Below are positions 18,213 to 26,946 of a stretch of 64,000 nucleotides of DNA, one piece after another. The translations under genes and the position numbers were made by a program. The stretch covers positions 1,136,501-1,200,500 of the forward strand of contig NZ_CP060718.1 in the NCBI RefSeq assembly GCF_014396785.1, read 5' to 3'. The stretch comes from Sphingomonas lutea (GTDB lineage: Bacteria > Pseudomonadota > Alphaproteobacteria > Sphingomonadales > Sphingomonadaceae). How positions within the stretch are numbered: position 1 is the first letter of the stretch; every line of letters starts with the position of its first letter. The notes under the pieces were generated by a model. It was not told the DNA's origin. It worked only from the letters and a program-made list of their open reading frames with translations, and searched no databases.

Positions 18213-18290
18213 ATAGCACGACATCGTGGCTTACGTAAGTTGCATTTCAGGACTAATTGGACGGTCGCACTCGGAACAGGGAGACGCGAC

Positions 18291-18626
18291 ATGAAGGCCA
18301 TTCACATCATCATCGCTTCGGCGCTCATTACGGCGACCGCACTCAAGGCCGTCCCGGCTTTGGCCGACCCCGTTGCCGACGATGTCGCGGTCAGCTTCGT
18401 GCGGACTGCTGACCTCGACCTCAACAGCCCGGTGGGGCAGCGCCAGCTCGACCGCCGCCTGGTCACTGCCGCGCGGGAGGTTTGCGGAAGCGTGTCGTCC
18501 GCCGACCTCGAAGGCCGCAACGCGGTGCGGTCCTGCGTCGATACGGCGCTTGCCAAGGCGCGCAGCGATGGCGCGCAAATGGCGTCGGCGCAGCGCGACA
18601 TCATCGCCGTCACCGCCGCGCGCTAG
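18291..18626 (+). CDS. UrcA family exported protein
   Basis: A 111-residue protein of the UrcA family, whose function is unknown. Residues 1-25 are a signal peptide (MKAIHIIIASALITATAL, cleavage near ALA-DP). The mature domain shows the family pattern VSFVRTADLDLNSPVGQRQL followed by AAREVCGSVSS and RSCVDTALAKA, with two conserved cysteines that could form a disulfide. It is probably periplasmic. A GGGAG ribosome-binding sequence precedes the ATG. It is divergent from a LysR gene with a palindromic operator, and a stem-loop follows its stop. Confidence 0.83.
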   Translation: MKAIHIIIASALITATALKAVPALADPVADDVAVSFVRTADLDLNSPVGQRQLDRRLVTAAREVCGSVSSADLEGRNAVRSCVDTALAKARSDGAQMASAQRDIIAVTAAR

Positions 18627-18644
18627 ACGTTACGATCTCTCCCA

Positions 18645-18676
18645 GAAGGGCGTCGTCAGCGGTGACGGCGCCCTTC
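18645..18676 (+). terminator. Hairpin terminator after the UrcA gene
   Basis: A 14-bp stem from GAAGGGCGTCGTCA (18645-18658) and TGACGGCGCCCTTC (18663-18676), with one wobble and the loop GCGG. Only a short T-containing tail (GCTTG) follows, so termination may be inefficient. Confidence 0.55.
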
Positions 18677-18713
18677 GCTTGTGCGCGTCGCGGCGCTTGA
18701 TTAGGCCAAGGCG

Positions 18714-19088
18714 ATGGAAGTCACCGGCGGCTGTCATTGCGGTGCGGTCCGCTTCACGGCGACCCTGCCGGAGGCGCCGGTTCCTGCGTTGGACTGCAAT
18801 TGTTCGGTGTGCCGGATGACGGGCTTCCTGCACATTGTCGTACCGCATGAGGACTTCGAGCTCCTGACCGGACGTGACTCGCTCGCCAGCTATCGCTTCG
18901 GCAGCGGTACTGCCGAGCATCTGTTCTGCCGTATTTGCGGAGTGAAGAGCTTCTACCAGCCGCGCAGCCACCCTGATGCCTGGAGCGTGAATGCGCATTG
19001 TCTGGACGCGCCGCCGGCCCTGGCGATCGAACCGTTCGACGGGCGCAATTGGGAAGCGGCAAAGGCCAACCTCGACGCACAGGACTAG
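18714..19088 (+). CDS. GFA family protein (glutathione-dependent formaldehyde-activating fold)
   Basis: A 124-residue single-domain protein of the GFA/CENP-V zinc fold. The zinc-binding cysteines are visible in GGCHCGAVRF (residues 5-14), DCNCSVCRMTG (about 36-46) and HLFCRICGVKSF. Members include Gfa, which binds glutathione and formaldehyde, but most small homologues have no proven role, so a detoxification function is only suggested. It starts 38 bases after the UrcA hairpin and ends 20 bases before alr on the same strand. Confidence 0.86.
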   Translation: MEVTGGCHCGAVRFTATLPEAPVPALDCNCSVCRMTGFLHIVVPHEDFELLTGRDSLASYRFGSGTAEHLFCRICGVKSFYQPRSHPDAWSVNAHCLDAPPALAIEPFDGRNWEAAKANLDAQD

Positions 19089-19108
19089 CGCGGTTACGGC
19101 AGTCGCCG

Positions 19109-20137
19109 ATGCACCATAATCTGCGCCTGACCGTCGACCGATCGGCACTGACCGCCAATTACCGCTGGCTCGCCGAGCGCGCGGGCGTTCCTGCTGGCGC
19201 GGCGATCAAGGCCAACGGCTATGGCCTCGGCGCGCGCGAGGCCGCGCAGACGCTGTACAAAGCCGGTTGCCGCGACTTCTTCGTCTCGACCTGGGCAGAA
19301 GCCGAGGCACTTGGCCCGTTCCCGATCGGCAGCAGCCTGGTGGTCCTTCACGGCGTCGGGCCGAAGGACATGAAAGCGGCGCTGGCGTCGACCGCGCGGC
19401 CCGTGCTCAACACCGCCGAACAGGTCGCCCGCTGGAAGGACAGCGCGCGCGACCGGCCGTGCGACGTGATGGTCGACACCGGCATGAACCGCCTCGGGCT
19501 GAGGCCGGACGAACTGGCGTCGCTCGACGGCCTGACGATCGAGACGCTGCATAGCCATCTTGCCTGCGGCGACGAGGATCATGCGATGAACCGGGCGCAG
19601 CTCGACCGCTTCCGTGGCATTGCGGCGGAGGTGCCTGCGAAGCGCTACAGCCTCGCCAATTCGGCCGGGATCTGCCTTGGCCGCGACTTCAGCTTCGACC
19701 TCGTTCGCCCCGGGCTCGCGCTCTACGGCGGCGTGCCGCGCGAGGAGGCGGAGGGAAATATCCGCAGCGTCATCCGCGTCGATGCAGAGATCGTGCAGCG
19801 GCGCACGATCCGCGCGGGTGAAAGCTGCGGCTATGGCGCGACCTTCGTTGCGCCGGCCGACACCGAGGCGGCGATCGTGAACATCGGTTATGCCGACGGC
19901 TATTTGCGCGGCTTCTCGTCGCGCGGATCGGCGTTTGCGAAGGAATTCGCGCTGCCGGTCATCGGCCGCGTGTCGATGGATCTGATCGCCGTGGATTGCG
20001 ATGCGGTGCCGTCGCTCAAGGAAGGCGACTGGCTGGAGATCGACTACGACTTGCCGAGCGCGTCACGCCAGTCCGGGCTTTCGCAATACGAGCTTTTGAC
20101 GGCGCTGGGCGCGCGCTTCGAGCGGCTTTGGGTCTAG
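19109..20137 (+). CDS. alr: Alanine racemase
   Basis: A 342-residue PLP enzyme interconverting L- and D-alanine for peptidoglycan. The PLP lysine is at residue 34 in AAIKANGYGLG. The active-site tyrosine is in CGYGATF, and the C-terminal beta-domain includes GRVSMDLIAVD. The ATG at 19109 (MHHNLRL) gives the usual length; the longer frame to 18998 overlaps the GFA gene and lacks homology. The stop at 20135-20137 lies inside the convergent nth reading frame, which runs 122 bases into alr as written. Confidence 0.94.
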   Translation: MHHNLRLTVDRSALTANYRWLAERAGVPAGAAIKANGYGLGAREAAQTLYKAGCRDFFVSTWAEAEALGPFPIGSSLVVLHGVGPKDMKAALASTARPVLNTAEQVARWKDSARDRPCDVMVDTGMNRLGLRPDELASLDGLTIETLHSHLACGDEDHAMNRAQLDRFRGIAAEVPAKRYSLANSAGICLGRDFSFDLVRPGLALYGGVPREEAEGNIRSVIRVDAEIVQRRTIRAGESCGYGATFVAPADTEAAIVNIGYADGYLRGFSSRGSAFAKEFALPVIGRVSMDLIAVDCDAVPSLKEGDWLEIDYDLPSASRQSGLSQYELLTALGARFERLWV

Positions 20138-20777
20138 CCTCGGGCGCCCGGGTCTTGGGCTGGTAACGGCACAGGTCCGCGACCGGGCAGCGCCAGCATT
20201 CTGGCAGCCGCGCCTTGCATGTGTAGCGGCCGTGCAGGATCAGCCAGTGATGCGCGTCGCGGCGGAACGGCTGGGGCACGATCTTCTCGAGCCTGGCCTC
20301 GACCGCTTCGACGGTCTTGCCGGGCGCGAGGCCGGTGCGGTTCGACACGCGAAAAACGTGCGTATCAACCGCGAACGTTTCCTCCCCAAAGGCGGTGTTG
20401 AGCACGACATTGGCGGTCTTGCGCCCGACGCCGGGCAGCGCCTGCAGTTCGTCGCGGGTCCGCGGAACCGCGCTGCCGTGGTCGCGGATCAGCGCCTGCG
20501 ACAAAGCGATGACGTTCTTGGCCTTGGTGTTGAACAGGCCGATCGTCTTGATCGCCTCGCGCAGGTTCTCCTCGCCAAGTTCCACCATCTGCTCGGGCGT
20601 GTGGATGCGGGCGAAGAGCGGGCGGGTTGCGATGTTGACGCCGGCATCGGTCGCTTGCGCCGACATCACCACGGCGACGAGCAATTGGTACGGATTGTTC
20701 GATTCAAGCTCGGTCTGCGGCGACGGGTTTGCCTCGGCCAGCCGCCGGAAGAATTCGAAAATCTGGTCGCGGGTCAC
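20016..20777 (-). CDS. nth: Endonuclease III
   Basis: A 253-residue base-excision repair glycosylase/AP lyase acting on oxidised pyrimidines. It shows the helix-hairpin-helix LPGVGRKTANVVLN with the catalytic Lys, the catalytic Asp in FAVDTHVFRVSNR, and the [4Fe-4S] cluster as C-x6-C-x2-C-x5-C (CKARLPECWRCPVADLC). Homology ends near residue 215. The following basic, Arg/Ala/Ser-rich stretch of about 40 residues overlaps the convergent alr gene. One extra G near 20140 would put a TAG in frame at 20134-20136 and remove the tail, so it may be an artefact. The GTG start overlaps the dapB stop by 4 bases. Confidence 0.9.
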   Translation of the reverse strand: MTRDQIFEFFRRLAEANPSPQTELESNNPYQLLVAVVMSAQATDAGVNIATRPLFARIHTPEQMVELGEENLREAIKTIGLFNTKAKNVIALSQALIRDHGSAVPRTRDELQALPGVGRKTANVVLNTAFGEETFAVDTHVFRVSNRTGLAPGKTVEAVEARLEKIVPQPFRRDAHHWLILHGRYTCKARLPECWRCPVADLCRYQPKTRAPEARPKAARSARPAPSKARIAKARTGVTRSASRSRSPASRLP

Positions 20778-21484
20778 AGCGCCGACACGACATCCCGCAT
20801 GGAATAGAGCCCGGCCGGCTTGCTCGCGAGGAAGCGTGCCGCGGCCAGCGCGCCGCGCGCGAAGATCATGCGACTTTCGGCGCGGTGCGACAGGATGATC
20901 CGCTCTTCCGGGCCGAGGAACAGTACGTCGTGATCGCCCGCAACGGTGCCCCCGCGCAGCGCGGCATAGCCGATCGCGCCGACTGCCCGCTCGAGTCCGG
21001 TCCCGTCGCGGCCGCGTTCGGCCTTGACCTGACCGCCACGCCCGCGCGCTGCCGCATCGCCGAGCAGGAGCGCGGTGCCCGATGGGGCGTCGGCCTTGTG
21101 ACGATGGTGCGTCTCGGCGATCTCGATATCCCAGTCGGGTCCAAGGACTCGGGCGGCGCGCTCGACCAGATCGGCGAGCAGCGCAACGCCGAGCGAGGTG
21201 TTGGACGCGCGCAGCACCGCCACGCTCTTGGCCGCTTCCGCGAGCTGGGCGTCCGCGTCTGGGCCAAGGCCCGTGGTGCCGACGAGGATCGGGACGCCTG
21301 CAGACGTTGCCCGATCGAGGCTGTCCTGAAGTGCATTCGGCACCGAAAAATCGATCAGCACGTCGCCGCTGTCGCTGCTGAGCGCGAACCCGGTATCGTC
21401 GGCAATGGCGGCGGCGATCGCCTTCCCCATGCGGCCGTCGGGCGCGAACAGGGTGATGCGGATCGGCTGATCGGCGGTGCGCAT
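20774..21484 (-). CDS. dapB: 4-hydroxy-tetrahydrodipicolinate reductase
   Basis: A 236-residue NAD(P)H-dependent reductase of lysine and diaminopimelate synthesis. The N-terminal Rossmann motif is shortened to FAPDGRMGKAIA, the substrate loop is HHRHKADAPSGTALLLG, and VGTTGLGPDA plus SNTSLGVALLADL match the family. The start at 21484 (MRTADQPIRIT) is 11 bases from the DUF72 stop; the longer frame to 21595 overlaps that gene. Products feed peptidoglycan (meso-DAP). Co-directed with nth and translationally coupled to it by a 4-base overlap. Confidence 0.93.
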   Translation of the reverse strand: MRTADQPIRITLFAPDGRMGKAIAAAIADDTGFALSSDSGDVLIDFSVPNALQDSLDRATSAGVPILVGTTGLGPDADAQLAEAAKSVAVLRASNTSLGVALLADLVERAARVLGPDWDIEIAETHHRHKADAPSGTALLLGDAAARGRGGQVKAERGRDGTGLERAVGAIGYAALRGGTVAGDHDVLFLGPEERIILSHRAESRMIFARGALAAARFLASKPAGLYSMRDVVSAL

Positions 21485-21495
21485 AGGCAAGCGGC

Positions 21496-22242
21496 TTAGC
21501 GAAGCCGTTCCTGCAGGGCCAGCGCTGCGGCGGGCGCCCGCACCTTGGCGCCGTTGATGAAAAAGACGTAGGCGTCGCGGCCGGCGGCCTGCCACGCCCG
21601 CGCCTGCTCGGCGAAGCCGTCGAGCGCGGCATCATCGTACCCCGTGACGACTTCCTCGCGCATGCGCTGGAGGCGGGCGTAGCGGAAGCTCGCGGTGTCG
21701 ACGTCGATCGTCGGATAGACGTCCGAATCCTCGAGCACGACCGCGATGTCGCGCGCGCGGCAGAGATCGAAGAATGCCTCGTCGTCGAAGCTGGCGTGGC
21801 GCGGCTCGAACGCGTGGCGCAGTTTGAGATCGCCGATCTGGTCGGGGATCAGGTCGATGAACGCGGCAATGTCGTCGCGGTCGAAGGTCTTGCGCGGCCC
21901 AAACTGCCACAGGATGGGGCCGAGCTTGGGCCCAAGCACCTCGAACCCCTGGCCCAAGAAATTGGCGATGCTTTCGCCGCCCTCGGCAAGTTTGGAGCGG
22001 CTGACGCAGTAGCGCGAGGCCTTGATCGCGAACTGGAAGCCGTCGGGCGCGGCATTGCCCCATTTCTCCCAGCTTTTCGCGCTTTGCCGCCCGTAGAAGG
22101 TGGCGTTGATCTCGATCGCGCCAAGGTGGCTTACGGCATAATCAAGCTCCTTCGCCTGCGGATGCTTGTCGGGATAGAAGACGCCGCGCCAGGGCGGGAA
22201 GGTCCAGCCGCCGATCCCGGCGCGAATGGTTGCGTCGCTCAT
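21496..22242 (-). CDS. DUF72 domain-containing protein
   Basis: A 248-residue protein of the DUF72 (YecE) family, which has a TIM-barrel-like fold and no established activity. Family motifs are GIGGWTFPPWRGVFYP near the start, then EINATFYGRQSAKSW and KASRY. Further on, RHAFEPRHASF and the C-terminal YVFFINGAKVRAP match the pattern. No signal peptide is present. Start chosen at 22242 (MSDATIRAG), 24 bases from the divergent cobB. It heads the DUF72-dapB-nth run. Confidence 0.86.
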   Translation of the reverse strand: MSDATIRAGIGGWTFPPWRGVFYPDKHPQAKELDYAVSHLGAIEINATFYGRQSAKSWEKWGNAAPDGFQFAIKASRYCVSRSKLAEGGESIANFLGQGFEVLGPKLGPILWQFGPRKTFDRDDIAAFIDLIPDQIGDLKLRHAFEPRHASFDDEAFFDLCRARDIAVVLEDSDVYPTIDVDTASFRYARLQRMREEVVTGYDDAALDGFAEQARAWQAAGRDAYVFFINGAKVRAPAAALALQERLR

Positions 22243-22266
22243 GCCTTGCGGCTCTATGCTGTCGTC

Positions 22267-22998
22267 ATGGAGGTGCGCAACATTGTCATCCTGACGGGCG
22301 CCGGCGTGTCCGCCGAAAGCGGGCTTGCCACCTTCCGCGGGCCCGACGGCCTGTGGGAGGGGCATCGCGTCGAGGATGTGTGCACGCCCGAGGCGTTCGC
22401 CCGCGATCCGGCGCTGGTGCATCAATTCTACGACGCCCGCCGCGCGCGGCTAGCGGAGGTGGAGCCCAACTCCGCCCATCACGCGCTCGCACGCCTCGAC
22501 GCCGAATGGCCGGGCGAGCTTCTGCTGGTCACGCAGAATGTCGACGACCTCCACGAGCGCGCGGGATCGGCGCGGCTGATTCACATGCATGGCGAGCTGA
22601 CGAGCGGCTGGTGCCTAGCGTGCAACAATCGCTTCCCGTGGGCCGGAGAGATGAACGCAAGCTCGTCCTGCCCGACCTGCACCGCGCCGGGCATGGTTCG
22701 GCCCGACATCGTCTGGTTCGGCGAGATGCCCTACGCGATGGAACGGATCGAAGAGGCGCTGCAGCGCTGCGACCTGTTCGTGTCGATCGGAACGTCAGGC
22801 GCGGTTTACCCCGCCGCGGGCTTCGTCCAGACCGCGCGCTACCGCGGTGCGCGGACGCTGGAGATGAACCTGGAGCCGAGCCAGGGCAGCTACTTTTTTC
22901 ACGAAAGCCGGATCGGCCGCGCGGGCATCCTCGTGCCCGCATGGGTCGACGAGATGCTCGCCGCTCAGTCTGCCCAATCGAGGCCGATGCCCTCGTAG
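22267..22998 (+). CDS. cobB: NAD-dependent protein deacylase of the SIR2 family (CobB)
   Basis: A 243-residue sirtuin that removes acyl groups from protein lysines using NAD+. It has the NAD-binding GAGVSAESGLATFRG, TQNVDDLHERAG, and the catalytic His in HMHGEL. A zinc ribbon with four cysteines follows (CLACNN and SCPTC), and SIGTSGAVYPAAGF closes the site. The residues Tyr/Arg that mark desuccinylases appear in the FYDARRARL segment, so class III (CobB-type, desuccinylase/deacetylase) is likely. The stop lies 34 bases inside the convergent era gene. Confidence 0.92.
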   Translation: MEVRNIVILTGAGVSAESGLATFRGPDGLWEGHRVEDVCTPEAFARDPALVHQFYDARRARLAEVEPNSAHHALARLDAEWPGELLLVTQNVDDLHERAGSARLIHMHGELTSGWCLACNNRFPWAGEMNASSSCPTCTAPGMVRPDIVWFGEMPYAMERIEEALQRCDLFVSIGTSGAVYPAAGFVQTARYRGARTLEMNLEPSQGSYFFHESRIGRAGILVPAWVDEMLAAQSAQSRPMPS

Positions 22999-23866
22999 AG
23001 TCCACGGTCCTCGCTCCAGCGGGGGGCGACCTTGACGTGGAGGTAGAGGTGCACCGGATGCCCGAGGTGCGCGGCGATTTCCCCGCGCGCGGCTTCGCCG
23101 ATCGCCTTGAGCCGCGATCCGCCCTTGCCGATGACGATGCCTTTCTGGCTGTCGCGCTCGATCAGCACCTGCGCCATGATCTCGGTCGATCCGTCGGACC
23201 GTTCGCTCCATTTTTCGATCTCGACCGCGGAGGCGTACGGCAGCTCCTGATGAAGCTGGAGGAAGATTTGCTCACGCACCAGCTCGGCCGCGACCATGCG
23301 GTCGGTCGCGTTGGACACTTCGTCTTCGGGATAGAGCCACGGACCTTCAGGCACGGCCGCGGCAAGTGCCGTCTTGACGTCATCGACCCCGTCGCCGGTC
23401 AGCGCGCTGATCATGAACAGCTGCTGGGGGCAATGGCGTCGGTAATCTGTTGCGCTAGGCCGAGCAGCTTGCCCTTGTCCGCGCGATCCACCTTGTTGAG
23501 CGCGACCATGACGGGCGACTTGCGCCCCTGCAGCCCGTCCACGATCCGCTCGACGCCGGCGCGCATGCCCGCCTCGGCGTCGATCACGAGAAGGGTCAGT
23601 TCGGCGTCCTCGGCCCCGGTCCAGGCGGCGGCGACCATCGCCCGGTCGAGCCGTCGCTTCGGCTCGAAGATGCCGGGCGTGTCGACCAGCAGGATCTGCG
23701 CGCGGTCGTGGATGGCAATCCCCATCAGCCGCGCGCGCGTGGTCTGCGCCTTGGGGCTGACGATCGCGACCTTCTGCCCGACCAGCGCATTGACCAGTGT
23801 CGACTTGCCGGCGTTGGGCGCACCGATCACGGCCACGAAGCCGGCGCGGGTGCCGTCTTCGCTCAT
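22965..23866 (-). CDS. era: GTPase Era, apparent frameshift between G and KH domains
   Basis: Era binds 16S rRNA and is needed for 30S ribosome assembly. The G domain is intact in the first frame: GAPNAGKST (G1), DTPGIF (G3) and NKVD (G4), residues 1-145. At a run of five G on the plus strand (23426-23430) the frame shifts. A sixth base restores ITDAIAPQQLFMISALTGDG and joins the KH RNA-binding domain (IVIGKGGSRLKAIGE), giving about 300 residues like E. coli Era. Because Era is normally essential, a homopolymer miscall is the best explanation. The start overlaps the rnc stop by 4 bases. Confidence 0.9.
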
Positions 23867-24528
23867 TGCAACTGCGCCAGCAGTGCGGTGGCGGCTTCCT
23901 TTTCGGCTTCCTGCTTGCTTGCACCTTGCGCACTCGCTTCACCCAGGCCGGGGACGCGGACCTGGACGGTGAACAACGGCGCGTGGTGCGGGCCGGTGCG
24001 CGACACGAGCGCATATTCGGGCGGCTTGCACCCGCGCGCGGCGGCCAGTTCCTGAAGGCCTGACTTGGGATGTTGCGGCGCGCGGCCCTGGCCGGCGAGC
24101 AGTTCGCCCCACGCGTCGAGAATGAAGGCCTGCGCCACGTCGAGCCCGCCGTCTAGCCATAGCGCGCCGATCAAAGCCTCGACCACGTCGCCGATGACAT
24201 TGTCGCTGCGGTTGGCATGGTCTTCGCGCGCCTGACGGCCGAGCCGGATGAGCGGCGGAAGCCCGATCGCGCGGCCAACTTCGGCGCAGGTTTCGCGCGC
24301 GACGAGGGCGTTGTAGCGGCGCGACAGCTTGCCTTCCGGCTCGTCGGGATAGCGCTCGTACAAGGCGCGGGCGATGACCACGCCGAGCACCCGATCGCCG
24401 AGGAATTCAAGGCGTTCGTAGCTTTCACCGCCCACGCTCGAATGGGTCAGCGCCATGTCGAACAAATGTTTGTCGCGCGGCTGGTGGCCGAGCGCGTCGC
24501 GAATGAACCCGGCTACATCGTCCTTCAT
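23863..24528 (-). CDS. rnc: Ribonuclease III
   Basis: A 221-residue dsRNA endonuclease that processes rRNA precursors and structured mRNAs. The catalytic signature ERLEFLGDRVLGVVIA is at about 40-55, the second acidic pair lies in GDVVEALIGALWLDGG (about 115-130), and a dsRNA-binding domain occupies about 150-221. Length is typical. It lies between lepB and era, with 4-base overlaps on both sides, the conserved lepB-rnc-era order of proteobacteria. Confidence 0.95.
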   Translation of the reverse strand: MKDDVAGFIRDALGHQPRDKHLFDMALTHSSVGGESYERLEFLGDRVLGVVIARALYERYPDEPEGKLSRRYNALVARETCAEVGRAIGLPPLIRLGRQAREDHANRSDNVIGDVVEALIGALWLDGGLDVAQAFILDAWGELLAGQGRAPQHPKSGLQELAAARGCKPPEYALVSRTGPHHAPLFTVQVRVPGLGEASAQGASKQEAEKEAATALLAQLQ

Positions 24529-25376
24529 TGCCGGCCGTCCACATAACCATTGCCGATGCGGTCCCAGCGGAGCGCAGTGAACCAAGTCCACGGCAGGACA
24601 TAGGAGGCGCTGCCGTCGGTCGACCAGAACGTCACCATCGCCCGGCCGATCAGATGATCGAGGGGGACCAGGGCAATCCCGCCCTCGGCGCTCGAAAAGC
24701 GACTGTCGAGGCTGTCGTCGCGATTGTCGCCCATCAGGAACACATGGCCCGCGGGGACGGTGACGGGCCCGAAGTCGTCGGCAGGGCCGCCGCTCACCTG
24801 GTCGAGCACCGTATAGGACGGTCCGCCCGGCAATGTTTCGCGGTAGGCGCGATAGCTGCACATGATCTGGTCGCCAGCCTGGGCGAGTTGGGGCGCAGCC
24901 GGCGGGACGGTTTTGCACGGGGTGTTGGGGCTGACGGGCATGCGCGCGGGCGCGATCGGCACTTGGGCGAGGGCACGACCGTTCAGAATAGCGCGGCCGC
25001 CGCTCACTGCGATCGTGTCGCCGGGTACGGCGATGACTCGCTTGATGAGGTCGGCGGGATCGGTCGGGTGGCGGAAGACCACGACGTCGCCGCGCTTCGG
25101 CGTGCCTTCGAGAACGCGCCCATCGAAGCTCGGAATGCCGAACGGGAAGCTGACGCTGGCATAGCCGTAGGGCCATTTCGCGACCATCAGATAGTCGCCG
25201 ATGTAGAGCGTCGGCAGCATCGACCCCGACGGGATGCTGAATGGCGCGAAGAGGAAGCTGCGCACCGCCCAGGCGAGCAGTGCGAGCCCCAGGACGAAGC
25301 GTACGGTGCCCCAGGTTCCGCCGTCATCCCCGCTCGAGGTGTCAGGCTTGGAGCGGCGGGTGAAGGCCTTAAGCAT
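24525..25376 (-). CDS. lepB: Signal peptidase I
   Basis: A 283-residue inner-membrane peptidase that removes signal peptides from exported proteins. One membrane helix (about 25-45) precedes the catalytic Ser in FSIPSGSMLPTLYIGDYL. The catalytic Lys is in ADLIKRVIAVPGD, and GDNRDDSLDSR is the third family box. An insertion of about 50 residues between boxes D and E (NTPCKTVPPAAP, IMCSYRAYRE) contains two cysteines, common in alphaproteobacterial enzymes. I chose the ATG at 25376 (MLKAFTRRSKP); the longer frame adds residues with no homology. First gene of the lepB-rnc-era run. Confidence 0.94.
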   Translation of the reverse strand: MLKAFTRRSKPDTSSGDDGGTWGTVRFVLGLALLAWAVRSFLFAPFSIPSGSMLPTLYIGDYLMVAKWPYGYASVSFPFGIPSFDGRVLEGTPKRGDVVVFRHPTDPADLIKRVIAVPGDTIAVSGGRAILNGRALAQVPIAPARMPVSPNTPCKTVPPAAPQLAQAGDQIMCSYRAYRETLPGGPSYTVLDQVSGGPADDFGPVTVPAGHVFLMGDNRDDSLDSRFSSAEGGIALVPLDHLIGRAMVTFWSTDGSASYVLPWTWFTALRWDRIGNGYVDGRQ

Positions 25377-25458
25377 GTGCGCGCGCTTCTTCTCGCCCGC
25401 TCGCCTCAGGTCAAGCCGGGGTGGCATTTGCCGGGGCGCCGTTTATGTGGCTGGCGCA

Positions 25459-26946
25459 ATGGATGAGCATCGGCAGCAAGGCGGCACGCAAAGGCTCGAC
25501 GAGCTGTTCAGGGCCGAGCCTGACCGGCTGAGCCGCCTGACGTTCGAAGTTGCCGGCGTCTATTTCGACTGGTCGAAAACGCACCTCGACCGAGCGACGA
25601 TTGAGCGCTTCGAGGACCGCGCCGAAGCTGCGGGCGTCGCGAAGGCGCGCGATGCTTTGTTTGCCGGGGACATCGTCAATCCCAGCGAGGGCCGCGCCGC
25701 GACTCATGTCGCCGAGCGTGGAAGCGGCGCGGCGGGCGATAATGCCGAGGCCGCCGCGCGGCGAGGGCGTGTGCGCGCGCTGGTCGACGCGATCGAGGGC
25801 GGCGCATTCGGCGATATCACCGGAGTGCTGCACATCGGTATTGGTGGATCGGTCCTCGGGCCCGCGTTGCTCACCGACGCGCTGGGCCGGAGCCGCTCGC
25901 GGATCGATGTCAGCTTTCTTTCCAACATTGACGGCGGCGCCTTTGAAGAAGCTACCGACATGCTCGACCCGGTGACGACCCTGATCGTCGTGGCGTCGAA
26001 GACGATGACCACGGCGGAGACGCTGGCCAACTATGGCGCGGCGCTCGACTGGCTGCGTGACGCCGGCGTCGAGGACCCGCACGGACGGGTGATCGCGGTC
26101 ACCGCCAAGCCCGAAGCTGCGGTTGCAGCCGGGATCGACGAAACCCGCGTGCTCGTCTTCGGGGAGGGCGTCGGCGGCCGCTACTCGCTGTGGAGCGCGG
26201 TCGGCGTATCGGCTGCGCTGGCGCTGGGTTGGGATGCGTTCGAAGAGCTTCTCGAAGGCGCGGCTGAGATGGACCGGCACTTTCGCTTCGCCGCCCCGGC
26301 GGAAAACGTGCCCCTGATCGCCGCCTTCGCCGACCGGCTTTATGCCGAGGAGTATGGTTGCGGGACGCGCGCCGTCTTTCCCTATGACGAGCGTTTGCGG
26401 CTGCTGCCCTTCTACCTTCAGCAACTCGAGATGGAATCGAACGGCAAGTCGGTGCGGATCGACGGGTCGGCGGTGACCGCGCCGAGCGCGCCGGTCACGT
26501 GGGGCGGGACGGGGACCGATGCGCAGCATGCAGTGTTCCAGTTGCTCCATCAGGGCACGGCGATCGTGCCGGTTGAATTTGTAACGGTTCGCGAGGGCGA
26601 GGACAGCCAGAGCCCCGAGCACCGCCGCGCGCTTCTCCTCAACGCCATCGGCCAGGCGGCGGCCTTGATGCACGGCAAGGCGAGCGACGATCCGCAGCGG
26701 GCCTATGCCGGCAACCGGCCCAGTGCGACCATCCTGCTGTCCCAGCTCGACCCGCGTTCGCTGGGGGCGCTGCTGGCCTTCTACGAGCACCGCACCTTCG
26801 CCAATGCCGCGCTGCTCGGAATTAACCCGTTCGATCAATGGGGCGTGGAATTGGGCAAGCAGATCGCGGGCAAGCTGGCCGATGGCACGAGCGAAGAGAA
26901 GCTTGACGCCTCCACGCTCGCACTCATGGAACGAGCGGGGCTCTGA
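25459..26946 (+). CDS. pgi: Glucose-6-phosphate isomerase
   Basis: A 495-residue enzyme interconverting glucose-6-P and fructose-6-P. Both family signatures are present: GEGVGGRYSLWSAVG (about 235) and GINPFDQWGVELGKQ (about 455), with the active-site Glu and His/Lys regions in between. SIS-type sugar-binding folds cover the chain. The ATG at 25459 (MDEHRQQGG) was chosen because the frame upstream is antisense to lepB. Its stop overlaps the gor start by one base. Sphingomonads use the Entner-Doudoroff pathway, where Pgi recycles fructose-6-P. Confidence 0.95.
   Translation: MDEHRQQGGTQRLDELFRAEPDRLSRLTFEVAGVYFDWSKTHLDRATIERFEDRAEAAGVAKARDALFAGDIVNPSEGRAATHVAERGSGAAGDNAEAAARRGRVRALVDAIEGGAFGDITGVLHIGIGGSVLGPALLTDALGRSRSRIDVSFLSNIDGGAFEEATDMLDPVTTLIVVASKTMTTAETLANYGAALDWLRDAGVEDPHGRVIAVTAKPEAAVAAGIDETRVLVFGEGVGGRYSLWSAVGVSAALALGWDAFEELLEGAAEMDRHFRFAAPAENVPLIAAFADRLYAEEYGCGTRAVFPYDERLRLLPFYLQQLEMESNGKSVRIDGSAVTAPSAPVTWGGTGTDAQHAVFQLLHQGTAIVPVEFVTVREGEDSQSPEHRRALLLNAIGQAAALMHGKASDDPQRAYAGNRPSATILLSQLDPRSLGALLAFYEHRTFANAALLGINPFDQWGVELGKQIAGKLADGTSEEKLDASTLALMERAGL

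Noticed and set aside
25411..26838. A 475-residue minus-strand frame over pgi
   Set aside because: It is a shadow of pgi, which carries both diagnostic signatures on the plus strand.
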